Of a stretch of 64,000 nucleotides of DNA, positions 37,217 to 50,300 are shown one piece after another. The notes beneath the pieces are model-generated. The model was given only the letters and a program-made list of their open reading frames with translations. It did not search any database and was not told where the DNA came from. Both the position numbers and the translations under genes were made by a program. Origin of the DNA: Callaeas wilsoni (Eukaryota; Chordata; Aves; Passeriformes; Callaeidae); NCBI GenBank assembly GCA_013398955.1, contig VWPU01013666.1, positions 186,001-250,000 of the forward strand. The letters run 5' to 3'. Within the stretch, counting starts at the first letter, position 1. Every line of letters begins with the position of its first letter.

Positions 37217-38510
37217 CTGTAGAAGGAGAGAGATGGACTTTACTGGCCTTGCAGTCTAGAGATGCTCTTTTTTTGGAAATCGAACTTCAGCAACAAGAGG
37301 ATTTTCTGGTGTCAGCCCCAGGGGTTGTGGGGCATGCACGTGTGTGATCATAAACTGTGAAAAGGCTGGTGGTGTGAAGGGGAGGTATAAACACTAAAAA
37401 TCAGATCACAGAACTGTTATCAGGCTAACAATCACCTGGGTCCAGAGGAAAAAAGAACAATAGGAGCTTTACGAGAAACATCTCTCCATCCTTCCCCAGA
37501 CAGGTGGAACAGATGGGAGAGAAGCTTTTGCCCCTCATGCCTAAATTATGTTTCTTCTTGTGATGACTCCGTCAGTTAAGAACACAATCTACTTTGTAAA
37601 CAACAACTATGCTCAGGAACACCTCTTTCAAGCATAATTGCTATGAAATCATTGTTCTGGGGTGCTCCAAATAATTTTTCAGTGCACGGTTGTTCCAACA
37701 TGCTATGGGGGACCTGAAGTGCTGAAGCCAAAAAAAAAGTCACTCAGTTTGTGACTACAGATCCTGGCAGTGGTTTCTCCAAGGCCAAAGTGACAGAGGA
37801 ATTATTGATACTTCTTGTTGATCATAAGGGTACATTAGTTTAAAATAACTTAATAATCAAGACAGAAGTAACAGTTTACGAAAATAAAGTAGGAGGCTAA
37901 GAAATAGCCCTGTTCCTTAGCCCAAAAGCTAGAAAGATCAGGAGAGAGACACAGGGAAGAAAGGCTTGCATAGTTTCTCTATAATTTTTCTAGAAAGAAG
38001 GATTTTTTTGTTAGTGCTACTATATTAAAATAGAAGGCATTTTAAAGATACATCAAGAACATTTTTCTCTAATCTGCTAAAGGCATAAACTGTATTATTA
38101 AAAAAAAAAAAAGGAGCAGGAAACATTTCCATAAGGCTTTATGTAGATATATATGGTCTTGTATACTCATGTTCATGGGCTATTTGCACTGAATTGACTA
38201 AAGATGCCAAGCAGAGATAGAATATTCATTTCTGAAATATAAACCATTAAGGGATGAATAGTCTCTGGCAGTCTCTTGGGTTTATGCTCTTTGCTGGCTG
38301 TCTGTCTCAGCAGCTTCCTGAGACTGATGCTAAGACAATCTACTCCTCCCTGCATACTTCTCCTGGCTTGCATGTGAACCTTCAGAATCATATCTGAAGG
38401 TGTCAGAAATTCAGTTTCTTCTCCTCATTTTTGCATTCTTCATGAGGAATCTATTGTGCTTGTTACTCAAATACTTTCAAAAAGCAGAACTGATCACTTC
38501 TCAAAAAAAT
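37217..38510. other. Non-coding tract upstream of the exon candidate
   Basis: Contains a GGGG-rich patch at about 37316-37385 and a unique even-composition block at 37540-37720 resembling conserved non-coding DNA. Poly-A at 38099-38112. Nothing else recognised. Confidence 0.5.
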
Positions 38511-38781
38511 CAGGATGAGAGGATCTCATGTTCAGCTGTGCCAGGGGAGGTTTAGGTTGGACACTAGAAAGAATTTCCTCACAGAAAAGGTGATTAGATA
38601 TTNGATTAGACATTGAAATGGGCTGTCCAGGGAGGTGTTGGAGCCACTGTCCCAGGGGGTGTTTATGGAAGGGCTGGACGTGGCACTCAGTGCCATGGTT
38701 TCGTTGACATGGGGTGTTTAGTCAGAGGTGGGACCCTATGACCTCAGAGCTTTATTTCAGCCTGATTCTGTGATTCTGTAA
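38511..38781 (+). mobile_element. CR1 LINE 3' end (truncated), interrupted by an ambiguous base
   Basis: Sense CR1 3' region: ccaggggaggtttaggttgg, then tagaaagaatttcctcacag, then gggctgtccagggaggtgtt. It ends in two tandem terminal 8-mer-type units (GATTCTGTGATTCTGTAA). About 270 bp, the longest copy here. It contains the only unresolved base of the window (38603), which sits between two near-identical 11-bp copies. Confidence 0.93.
38592..38614 (+). repeat. 11-bp direct repeat flanking N
   Basis: gattagatatt (38592-38602), N, gattagacatt (38604-38614). Other CR1 copies carry this motif once, so the duplication is either an assembly join or a recent tandem duplication. Confidence 0.8.
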
Positions 38782-40951
38782 TGTAGTCTGATGTAATCTA
38801 TAAAATATTCCAGCATAGGAAATAAAATAAGACCAAGCCAATCCATAGTAAAAAAGGTGTCTCCAAGAAACACTTGAAAATTAAAGCTCCTGGGCCTGGT
38901 CACTAGTAAGAGTGAATGCTTTTGTAGGAAAAACTTTAGCGTGAAACATGTTTCTGGAATCTCCCTGCTCAGGCAGGAAAGAGACAGGCGGATAATAACC
39001 ACTACACATAAGGCAATCCAAAAACATTTTCTGCAGAAACATTACACTTGAAGTTAAAACGGAAAATAAAAATGTTTAGTAGAGGAATGGTAAATGGTAC
39101 AAAGCAGTAATTAAAGAATAAAAAATTTACCTTTCTATTTCTTTTTCCTCTTCACTGTTATAATTACTCTCTACAGATAGTTGGTTAATTAACTTCCCTT
39201 GTTATTTGACTGCACATAATGAATGAAGAATCAACAAAACAGAGGCTACCAGGATACAGAGTGTAGCCAAAATTCCTGTTGCTCATGCACATACATGCTG
39301 CCTCTCACATTTGCACCTAGACACAAATACATACATTTCTTTATGCCCAAGGAAGCAAAAGTATTACCTGGTTTATCTTAAAACATATTAGAAAATTTAC
39401 AACGCATTTACAGAAAAGTGTTGCTTTAAACCAGACTTAAGTCTTCTCTCTTCTGAAAATAATAAAATATTAGGAGAAGACACAGCAATTTCTGACTTAA
39501 CATGAAAACTTAAAACTATTGCAAGAAGAAATGTCAGCCTTCCAGTGAATGCTATTTCATCAATATTTCAATATAATATAAAGGGAAAAGAATATTTTAA
39601 TTTTACATGAGAAACAAATGACAGTTGTTAGAAGTGGAAAAATAGCTTAAGAAGAAAATGTTTTGGGGGGAAAAAAAGTGCCAGGTTTCATAAGAATTAT
39701 GCTTTGTGGAACTGAAAAACAGATTTAGAATATATTACCTGTAGAGGAGGGCTAACACATTACCAAGACCTGAAAAAGGAACAGCTGAATTGTAGTAGAA
39801 CGTCGCTTCTAGGAGAGAGATAGCACTCGATATTTAAAATATGACTGCTTCCAAAATATTTGTCCAAACCCAATTACAGGTCATCAGGCAACTGTAATTC
39901 ATGTACTTCACTTTGCAATAGCCTGATTTTTATGTGGTGAGAAGCTGCTCTGACACTCAGCTATCTACATCTTCTTTTCTTTTTTTTCCTCTTGCTCCAG
40001 TACAGCTAATACAGATGATGTATCACTTCCCATGTAAATAGACACTTCCTACATGTCTGAACTGCCAAGTACCTTTATGATGCTTTCTAGGACATCAAAA
40101 GCATTAGTGATAGGAAAATATCTCTCATTTGAAGGAGCAAGAGTGTGGTTGTCACTGTCAATTAATGAATGAACACCATTTAGGCAGCGTGAAAACTGCC
40201 TGCAAAACTGCAAATTCATAAAGTGGACTATGACTTTTTAAAAGTGCTATCTTCACAGAGATACTGAAGAACTGCTGTCTGGTAGCAGAAGAACAAATCT
40301 TAGAGCTCATCCTTCTTTTTTTTTTTTTTTGCAAATGAGCCATCCCCATCACAGGGAGCACTATTATCAGCTCGTTCAGGTTTGATACACTGTTTGTTGT
40401 CCCTTGCTGTCCCGATGGTATTGTTTTCAACTGTGTGTTTTCTTTTATCAAAACAATTTCCTCTATAGCCCTGGTTTCTGAGAAATCCAAAGACCTACAA
40501 ACCTTTTTTTAAGTTCAGTCTGAGACTACATGAAAGTGAACGTTACGATGACATGTTAAAAGCAGAATACATTAAAACCACGCAAAACATTATTTAATAT
40601 TCTGGAAAATAAATTGCAGAGTATTAAAGAACGGGCTCCTCCTCATTCAACGACCTACAACAGTAAAAATTTATAATGAAAACTAATAATAACAACGAGG
40701 AACTAGGATCCAGTGGTTGATTTATTCTGGGAGTGGTTCTGCTGCTCAATTACAAATGTCCTGTGCCATAGAGCAGACTCAGGGGTATCTTGCCCAGACA
40801 GTCTCAAGCCTCACAAAGATGTTGGTGTCACGTTGATCTACCTCAGGCACATCTCTTGGCTACATTAAGGCATCTTCTGTGGCATTTGGTACCTTACTTT
40901 AAGCAACTGAATTAAGTTTAAATGAATGATGCAAAAAAAAAATTCCACAAT

Positions 40952-40982
40952 CTTTTTTTTCTTTTTTTTTTTCCTTCTTTTT
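40952..40982 (+). repeat. Poly-T/C tract
   Basis: T8-C-T11 followed by CCTTCTTTTT. Confidence 0.85.
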
Positions 40983-42744
40983 GAGGGAATATATAAACAT
41001 TTACCCCATACTCCCCTTAAAAAGGCAGATTATTTTGAAGCATTTTCTCTATAATTTTCCTCCTTGAATGCAAAGGTTAGTTTTTTGTTTGATTTTGACC
41101 AACCACATTATTTTAATCACTAATATATTTTTTAGTGTGGAAAATCTTTTTATAAGATTCTTGCAGTTAGGAATAATTTGTTGTCAAAGCAGGCTTTGTG
41201 CTTCATGCAATTCTTTATACACTATTTCCTCTTTCCTGAATTGGAAGTTAGATGAAGATTTTTCTGTTTTCAAACACTGGTCTAACAACAGAACACACTG
41301 GCAGGAAAATATTCATCTCAGGTTAAATTTAATCTAGTAATAAGTGTACAGATTCTTTATAAAAAAAAACACCCCAGCAAAAAATATGAGCAGAGGTGAA
41401 ATGATTTTTTTTCGTCATATGTAAAGAGAACCAAAGGACATTGCAAATCTAATAAATTCTTCAAAGCGCCAGATCTTATCCAAATCAAGAGAGGAGTAAA
41501 AGGGAATTGCTTGCCTCTTCAGTGAGGATTTATTTTTCACTTGACTTGGTCGAAATATAGACAGGGAAGAGAACAAGATCCTGAACTGATATAAATCCTT
41601 AGAGCTCCACTAATGTCAAAAGAATAAACAGATTTCACAGCATCTGAAGATTAGCCCCCAAGAGATCAAAACTTAACAGGTTTCTTCCCATCCCTGAACA
41701 ACCCCACAACTCAGTACCTTTACAATCTGCTCTACTGGAGCTCCTGCTCACAAGACAGATGGTCCCATACAGCGTCACGTTAAGCACTGGTTCAAAAGAA
41801 CAACTTCTCCCTTGCAGCAGGCTGATTCCTCCCCCATTCCTGAAAGAGTTGCACTGAGACAAACCAATTAATCAGAAAACTTCATTTGCTTTGGGGGTGC
41901 TGCCTCTCCAGTCAGGAACTTTACAGCTTTTTGAGAAGAAAAAAAATGCAAATTCTCCAAAAAGATTGCACTGTAAAGATTTTTTTAATCTTTTGTGCTA
42001 TGCAAACCAAATCACTGAATAAAATGTTGCTCGTGTTGGGATGGAATAGCTTCCACCACAAAAACTAATCCTTTATTCACAGGGAAATTTGCAAGGAGTC
42101 TGAGGCTTAACACCTGTATCATAAATTCCTGCTGAAGATGGGAGTGTGCTGCTATGGCACATAAACCTATTCTGATTCACTACATCATTTCCAATGGGAA
42201 AGATCCACGAGCCACAAAACTACTCTAATTTTAGTGTGGCTGTTGTATAAAAACATCATAGAAGCAATTCTGAAAATATGTACCGAATTTTGTTGTTACC
42301 TTTTTTGTTCTTCAGATAGAATTCTTTCTCTTAATTATTTTCATTTACTGTAGCTTTTTTTCCTGCTGTAATTAATAAACTCTCAGGGAAGCACACTTTT
42401 ACCTAAATGTTCTACATTGAGACCAGCCTCATCAATCCAGTAGTGGTCATAGGCAGAGGCTATCAAAGAAAGCCAAAGATAAACTAATGAGCTCAGTAAG
42501 AGGAGGATTTCCTTAAATGCTTTTGTTTTTTGTTCTTTTTTTCCCTTTCCCACATGATCATGAGTTGCTCAGGGTCTAAGTCACTCTGGACCCGAATGCG
42601 GAGAAATCAAGCAGTTAAGTGATATTTTTCTGGGAGAGTGGTTGGTTTGTTTCTCTACTGAAAGTAAACCCAGGTGAGCAGATTGCTGGTGGTGTAGTCT
42701 TCATTTGTTGTTGATTCGTTTTTGGAGCGGTTTTTTGTGGGTGG

Positions 42745-42760
42745 TTTTTTTTTTTTTTTT
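42745..42760 (+). repeat. Poly-T tract in a T/G-rich patch
   Basis: Preceded by GGTTTTTTGTGGGTGG; low-complexity DNA. Confidence 0.88.
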
Positions 42761-44287
42761 AATTCATTGACAAGTACTGATTTGAAATCAAGTTTTTTTT
42801 ACCTTTCTCATTTATGCATTGTTTCCAATAAAAAAATACTGAATAGAAACAGAGTTGCCAACTGCTGATCATACACAAGCTAAAAAAAAAATATAATTAA
42901 TTGCCTTGGATAGAAAGCATTCAAATTTCTGAAATGAAAATGTATAAAGAAATAAGATTCTACCTCAGATTTTACAGAATTTTCCTTCCTAATATGTAAT
43001 TTAAAACAAACCAACCGAACAAAAAATCCTTAATGTAAAAATAACTATTATCTAGTCCTGTTAAGAGATTATTATTGCTCCTGATTCAAATTCTACAATT
43101 TAAATAGAGGTTGTATTTATATTTTATAATCCCTTGGTCATTAGAAACAAAGAGAATTCAAGAAGATATTTTGCCTTTTCATGTTTATACTGCTTATGGA
43201 GAAATAATCACACTTTAAAAACTACCAGAAAATTACATTTTGTCCTGAAGTTCCCAAATATGACAATGTTTATCAGGGAGAGCAAAATATGATTTCCTTG
43301 TTATCAGTTTATCTTCTTTCTCTAAAAACCAAACAAAAAAATTCTTGAGGCAGAGAATTTATTTTCAAATGTCAAAAAAAAACCTCAAAAAACAACCCAT
43401 ACAACTTGGTGAGAAGCCAAATTATTTTTTGAATGGACAAAATACACAGAATGCTGTGCACCTCTTCTCTGCTACTCGAACGCACGCCGTCCCCATGGCC
43501 CTGCAAACACTTCACCTCAGCTCACCAAGATAAAGCACTCAGCGCAATGCCTTTGAAGAAAAATGTGAAAACATGCCCTATGATAATGGGGACTACCTGT
43601 GCCTTTTTTGTTTTGCCTTTTTTTCCCCCCATTTTGGTCATTTTCTTCGAATAAGTAGTTCATGTGAATGACATAACTATAGACAGAACCACTTTGTTAT
43701 CTGAGGTACCTTTTGTACATGATTTAGAGTGCATACATTAGGGATTTCCATAGGCCAAAGTGGATACTCTGTTCTGTTTTGTTCAATTGTGGACAGCACA
43801 ACCCCGTGCACAGCACTGCATCGACCTCAGCGTGATGCTGCTGGATTCAAAAATTCACTATAAATGTGCCCTGGACTGACAAAATGACTCCTCTATACAA
43901 GTAACTGTGCTGTTGTGTTGTGGAAAAGAATTCCATTGCTGTGCCCCCCTATCTTCTCTGCAGACACGAGGTCAGAGGATGACAAACCAGGCTGCTGGGA
44001 TGGCAGCATCAGTCAGAGCTCCTCAGTGTGTCCAGTTATTCAATTAGGGGTAGAAAACTCTCCTGAAAGGACTGAGGTGATTTAACTCAGCAGGCAGCTG
44101 AACACCTCACGCTCAGAACCAGGGCACAGCGGTTTATTTAAACTGCTAACGCAAAATACAGAGGGGTTTTCAGCTGAAAATGAGAAAAGGAAGAGAAAAA
44201 TATAATCATCTGCTGGCTGGACATAATAGCATCCAAGTAATCAAACCTGTGTTACTAGGATAAAATGCAAAACCCAAATATAATTAT

Positions 44288-44347
44288 AAAAAAAACAAAC
44301 AAAAAAAAAAAAACACCAAAACAACCAAAACCTGAAACAAACGAAAA
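44288..44347 (+). repeat. A-rich (AAAC)n low-complexity tract
   Basis: Poly-A interrupted by single C, then CCAAAACAACCAAAACC-type units. No retroposon body found upstream. Confidence 0.85.
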
Positions 44348-46249
44348 ATTACCCTGAAATTTAGATGAGTGCTTGATGTTTTAAATCAATTTCTATCATG
44401 ATATTACAATATATTAATAATCATCATTCACAAGTATATAAAAGGAAGCTAGATGTTTGCTAGAACTTACAAACTGAAAAACTGTACTGAAGGCCTTTTA
44501 CATAAGAGAAGAAACAAAAATGATTTTCATCTACTGTCTAGATTTATTCGAAAGGAAAATGACCAAGAAATACTAAACAATCCAAAAAGTTCTATTTTAC
44601 TAAGATCAGCAGCAGGATTGTTTTGACAGCTACACTGCATTTCTATTTCAGATAATGTGCTTCTTAACTAACCCTAGATGCTTAAGTGGTATTAGATGGC
44701 AATTTCTCATTCACACAGATTATGACAACTGATAAGAGTGACTCATATTTACTACATTATTCTTTAGAGACCTCTTGTACCTTTAAAGAGTCACTAAAAT
44801 ATAAAATTCATGCTTTTTTCAAATCAAGATGAAATTTAAACTGTATGATTTATATCAAAACCCCTTTAAACTTTAAGTATCTCCATGTTAAATAGAGAAA
44901 AATTCTCTACAAGTCTCAGATTCAAGGAAGATGATTTCCTATCATCCTCAGCTCATCCAGATTCAATGCAGCAAGAACAACACAGTTCACACACTGTTTA
45001 CATGAAAGTATAGAGGCAACAAAAAAGTAAAAAATGCATGGCTTTGAATTTCTTAAGATTCACAATGAATTAAGAATTACTTTAGAGGAACTGAGTTTTT
45101 TTAGTGCTTCCTCTTAAAGCCAATAATACGTAAAGGCAGTATTGATAAACAGGATAAAGATGAAGACTAAAAAGGGTAAGAACAAAATGACCAAATCAAT
45201 ATGAAGTAGCAAGTAAGTTTAGTGAGAGCAAGGATAAGGCACTAAAATATGCAGCGCCACTTATACCATTATTCATAATCTTCAAATATAAAATATTTAT
45301 CTGAAATTATAACGATGCTGAAACTATGCCTCCTAGCACATCTTTCTCTCCTGCAATGCATTTTTCAGCATGGATATGTTTTACAGGCTGAATTCCTCTC
45401 TTTGCCCTAGAACAACATCCATTTGAAACCCATTTACAACTCCCTTTACTGCTGGTGGAACACAGTTTCTTCCCCAAGATCGCCCCTCAAGGGATTCAGA
45501 TAGATTGTTTCACAAAATATATAGTGACAGAGATTTTTGATCAGAGCTACTGGTACCGGCGAGGGCATCAAGTGATGCTACTTCAAAGCCAGTGTGCATT
45601 TTGAGATGAACTGGGCCCTAACAAGGACCTCTGGTGAGATACCAGGCTCAAAGCGTAAAGTCACAATTTGTTCTGACATTGTTTCCCTGCCACAGTCTGG
45701 CCCTTCATGTCATGTATTTAATAAAATAATAATTCTATGTTAGAGCTCAGCATTTCATTGAGAAAAATATGCTCCTGTCACCAAATAAGCATGAAATGTG
45801 GAGGACACCCTTGCACAGCACAACCATAGAGACAAAATCCAAAGTTATGGGGCTTTACATATTTTCCCCTCCCAAAGATGGGCAAAAAAATAGCAGGGGT
45901 CAAATTATTACCTTTTGTACCTGAAAGAGCAAATGATCTTTATAAAAAGTTCAGTTTATAAGAGGAAATATGTAAAAAGGAGTTTGATTGCTACGGTATT
46001 AACTCAGAATTTTGCAATTTTATTTCTGTGTCAAACCCTTCCTTTCTTTTCACAGAATTGTCAAAGGAACAGATGGAGGATGCTTCTTTTGGGGAGCACA
46101 GCTGGAAATCAACAAAATCAAACTGATCTACACTTTTCCTTTTATTTATTTATTAATGTAGAATTAACTTCCCTTTTTTCTGGTCCTCATCCATAATGGC
46201 TAAAGAAATAATTCTCTCTTTTCAATCATTCCTCATCAGAGCCAACATT

Positions 46250-46640
46250 TAATAATTCATTTATACTTCAGGAGACATGTTGAGACTGCTAATTAGTTAA
46301 GAGATGGGTTTTATGCATAATAATTTGCAGATGTGTTATAAAATTCCCACCCTTAAAATCATCATATGCTCTAGCAGATTCTCTGTAAATAGAATTAAAT
46401 TAAATAAATACAGCCTAAAAGAAAGTATTTTCTTTTTTGACAAGATTTCAAATTAATTTAGTTGAGCTTGCTTAAAAAGACATTGTAAGAAAAATGGACA
46501 TATTTAAAAGCACGTTTTGACTGTAAAAAGGAGGATTTGTTCCAAATATATTAATTATAAATGACATGTCTAGTTAACATATAGCACTAAAATGAAGCTA
46601 TGTCAGTTATATTAAAAATACTTCACTTAAAATACTTTGT
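46250..46640. promoter_or_regulatory. Candidate conserved non-coding block rich in ATTA cores
   Basis: Contains the palindromic homeodomain site CTAATTAG (46289-46296), TTATGCATAATAATTTGC (about 46311-46328, POU-like), AATTAAATTAAATAAA and AAATTAATTTAG. It has no simple repeats despite the high AT content. ATTA density suits a homeobox-responsive element, but high AT alone raises the chance of such sites. Confidence 0.25.
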
Positions 46641-46699
46641 TTAAAAGAAAAGTGATGATGATGGAACTTTAGGAAGTTATTTGAAATAACAGATGAGAA

Positions 46700-46835
46700 G
46701 AGGTTACCATCTTTCTTTGGACTGGTGTAGTTTCCCTCCTGTAATTATTTTATTCCCGAGTGGGCCTCATCACACTGCACTAAATACTCGAGCCGCTTTC
46801 AAAGTGAACTTTTCAAATGTTCATAACCTCCCTCT
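46700..46835. promoter_or_regulatory. Weak candidate conserved non-coding block
   Basis: Unique sequence with GTAATTATTTTATTCCCGAG and ACTCGAGCCGC: two CpG-containing sites in a CpG-poor neighbourhood, close to the ATTA-rich block to the left. Confidence 0.17.
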
Positions 46836-47109
46836 TTCCATAACCAAACTCTTTGGGGACTGAAAGCTGCAAACACGTTTTGTTCTCATGCATGCCTGTT
46901 TAGAAAGAACCACCTTCTTCTCACTTTTAATTAATTTTATACTCCCACAGTCTTGTGTTCTGTGTTTTAACATTAAGCCTTTTCTCCTGTCAAATATCCA
47001 CGCACCGTTTCAAAATGCATTTTCATGTATAGCAGCTGTCGTAACAACTGCCAGGAAGATGGATCAGAAGCAGTGTAACTGTCTTGCCTTTTAAAAATAT
47101 TTGAGCTTT

Positions 47110-47345
47110 TCTCTAAGTATTTACATCACGATTATAAATGCATTTGGAATGAACACGCTTTCCAAATATTTTTCCCCTTATCTTTAATTTGTTTTCTGCA
47201 TTGATAGGCATAATCAATAATTCATCAATTTGTGAATTCATAAGTATGCCTCTTGCAATGTATTCTTTTCAAAGTTTTATTTTTCTGACATAATGAAATG
47301 AATTCCTATCACACTAAACAGCATATCTGAAAGTTCTCCTGCTCT
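47110..47345. promoter_or_regulatory. Candidate conserved non-coding block
   Basis: Unique AT-rich sequence with CATTGATAGGC, AATCAATAATTCATCAATTT and GTGAATTCATAAG. Repeated TGAT/ATCA and AATTCAT half-sites recall TALE and homeodomain binding. No homopolymers over six beyond T runs. Function is inferred only. Confidence 0.23.
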
Positions 47346-50300
47346 CAGTTTCAAAGCACCATCTGTGTCTCAGGGCCTCTTCAAATGAGCTGCTAGGACT
47401 AGACTTTCAAGGAAGGAAGACCAGAAGAGATTACTACTGATAAGCATAATTTTAAAGCTATTTTCTTACAACTGGCACGTCAGAAGGAATTTTGGTCAGC
47501 TAAGTGGAAGTTGTGAACAGCAGCACAAGAAATACTTTGCAGAAATAATCAAATTCCATAAATGAGGCATTCGCTCCTTTTGACTTTGATGGATCCTGGG
47601 CTGACATCCTCCATTCCTGGTAAGGTTTAAGTGCTGTTGGGCCTTCAGGCATAAACTGTTGGTCAAGTGTGAGCTCAGGGGTCTACTCTGAACTTTGTGA
47701 CTCAGCAGGAGAATCTTCCATGTTCCTTTTTAATCCTGACCCTTTCCTATCCTTTTCTCTCCCCCTCCCTTCTCCACTCAGACTCCACATCGATAGTTTG
47801 GGGTTGATTTTGGTTGTAGATCGATTGATTTGGGATTTTTTGTTTTCTTGCACACAGAGGAGAAAGCTGAAGGTGATTAATCCCTTGGGAATGGAGAAAA
47901 GGAAAAGGAGAAATGGGAAAAGCCGTGGTGACACGGGAGGGTGGCTCACTTTGCACAGCCAGCAGCAGCAAGAAGGTTAATAATCCTGTCTCACTGTAAA
48001 AATTCTCCCTTGTAGTGGAACAAGCCTTCATCCCCACCATCTGGGGGGTCAAATTAAATTGTGACATAAGTTGTACTAATTATCATACATCCTTTGGTAT
48101 AAAGGAAGACATTATATCTTGCGTTCTGAATGAGGGATAGGCTACTGTCACATGGAGTCACTGAGGGAGCAGCAGGACTCCAGATAGGAAGAGTTGCACA
48201 CCTCTATGGAATCTTGTAGGATCTTTATACACTTAGAGCAACTTTGATTCTAAACTTCATTTAAACTTCCTTATGTTACAAAATGTCAGTGATGGGGATC
48301 TAAATAAGAGAATATTGAAATAATATTAACCAAACATCTATTACCATCTTAATTGAATGTTTGTTAATTCACAGCATTGTGGTCAGTTGAGGACACTAGG
48401 AGGTGAACTTATGCTTTAACGTTATTTTTCTATTTCTAAATCTCCTATTTAGAAATCCTTTGGGAACAATTTTTGCATCATTTTTTTTTCTCCATTTAGC
48501 TCAATGGTCCCCCTCACTAATGAAGAAAGTTCAGTGATTTGGTCTCATGCCTTTGGAAAAAGTTAAAGGAATAGAATATGAATGCAGTCAGTACTGCCAA
48601 CAAAACCTTCTCTTAAACACACTCCTGGCAGACCAGTGGAGACCCTGCTCAACAGCACTGCTCTAATTCCAGAAGGATGCCGGTAACTTCTGCTCTCAGT
48701 CACCAATGAAGTGGTGATGTCACAGTGACGAAGCAGGAGGGAAAGCAAACACAGCCTGATTCAAAACTTTAGTTCAGTTCTGATGTTCTAAGTTTCGAAG
48801 AACCTTTGCATTGCTGTTGGAAGGGTCTGGGTGAGTTAAAGAGAAAGCACTCTGCAGTGGTTTTACAAACGTCTGAACTCGTAAAACTGCAGGCTCTTTC
48901 TGAACATCAAGAGTTCACATGAATTAGACTTAAGGAGAAAAAGAGGGTGGATAGCAATGTCAGATTCAATTCATTTAAGACTTGTGCACTGTTTTGCTTT
49001 TCAAAGAGACCAGAGGCACGGAAACAAGAAATCACAGAACAGTCTGCCTGCTTTTCAGGTTCAACATTGTTGTGATCTATTTCTGAATGCACACCTAGCA
49101 ATAGGTGTCATTATTTTTACAGGGCCTAAAAATGTACTCAGAAATCATGCATGTAAAGCATGAGGCACGCCTTGAAAAATCATCTTCTGTGCTAGGCAGC
49201 TGTCATGAAACAAAGCATCCCCTTGGTTCTTCAGATACTCCTTTCCACAGCAAATCTTGACACTCAAAGTTTTCTTCTCTGCCCCAGCACCAGAGTACTG
49301 AAATTTGTTCTAGGTGCCGAATCCCTGCTCCTGACTCCTTTAAATCACCCAAGCAGTCAGAGGTGGCCCCTGTCCTAAAAGAATTCCAAATATTGTAGCT
49401 CAGAATTTTGACTATACCAAAGTCTGCATACTCTTCACAAGACTTAGAATTACAAAAGCCTTTCCTGCCTTTTTTTTTTTTTTTAATTCTAATGGTAGGT
49501 TCTAAGTTGTTAACATAGAAAACACTGGATAAATACACAGGTAATTAATGTAGAACAGAATTATTGCATTATTCCATAAAGAACAAATGCGATATTTAAA
49601 ATTGATACATGCTTCTAAAACTGAACCCATGCATCTACAGGTCATTTACAAGATACTATGATTGTACAAATATGACAACCTCTTTTTGTTCTGTGAAAAC
49701 TCACACAACATCTGCCGTGTACATTTGTTACAACTGAGTAACTTCCTGAAACATTCTCCATTTTCCTGCGGTGAATTAGGATGGGAGGGAATGTGTTGTG
49801 TTGTAAACATCAATGTAAAAAAATAATAATTTTAAAAAAATGTTTACAGGTAATGTTCTTGAGATAAATTGCTGACAAACAGCCTGAAGCAGTACTAGAG
49901 CTGGAATTCAGCTGCCTGAACTGCAGGCATCAACCACCCTTTGCCAAGCTGACACCAGCCTGGGAGTTGCCCTCTGTTGCCCATGATAAAAGGACTGTAG
50001 GGGGCTCTCACCCTTCCAACCCTTCCAGAGAAGCAGCCACAGGCCAGGCACTACTCCAATGAAAATTACAGTAGCCATTCGTCCAAACCAGAAACATCCT
50101 CCTGAGAAATGTAACTAAAAACCAGCTTATAAAAACAAATATATGTTTTTACTGTCTTCCTCTCCAAAATGGCATTTATAAATGTCTAGAAATTTCCCTC
50201 TCATTGAAAAGAAAAATAATCTGTATTCCTCTTAGTTTTGCTGAGTTCTTTTGACTGTCCTGCATAGCTCCATGAAGATAAATCTCTAGACTTTCATTTT

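Larger units (their letters stand above)
38782..46249. other. AT-rich non-coding tract
   Basis: Homopolymer-rich: T at 40316-40330, 40952-40982 and 42745-42760; A/C-rich at 44288-44347. 43980-44160 is somewhat GC-elevated. No transposon, RNA gene or credible ORF was recognised in about 7.5 kb. Confidence 0.55.
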
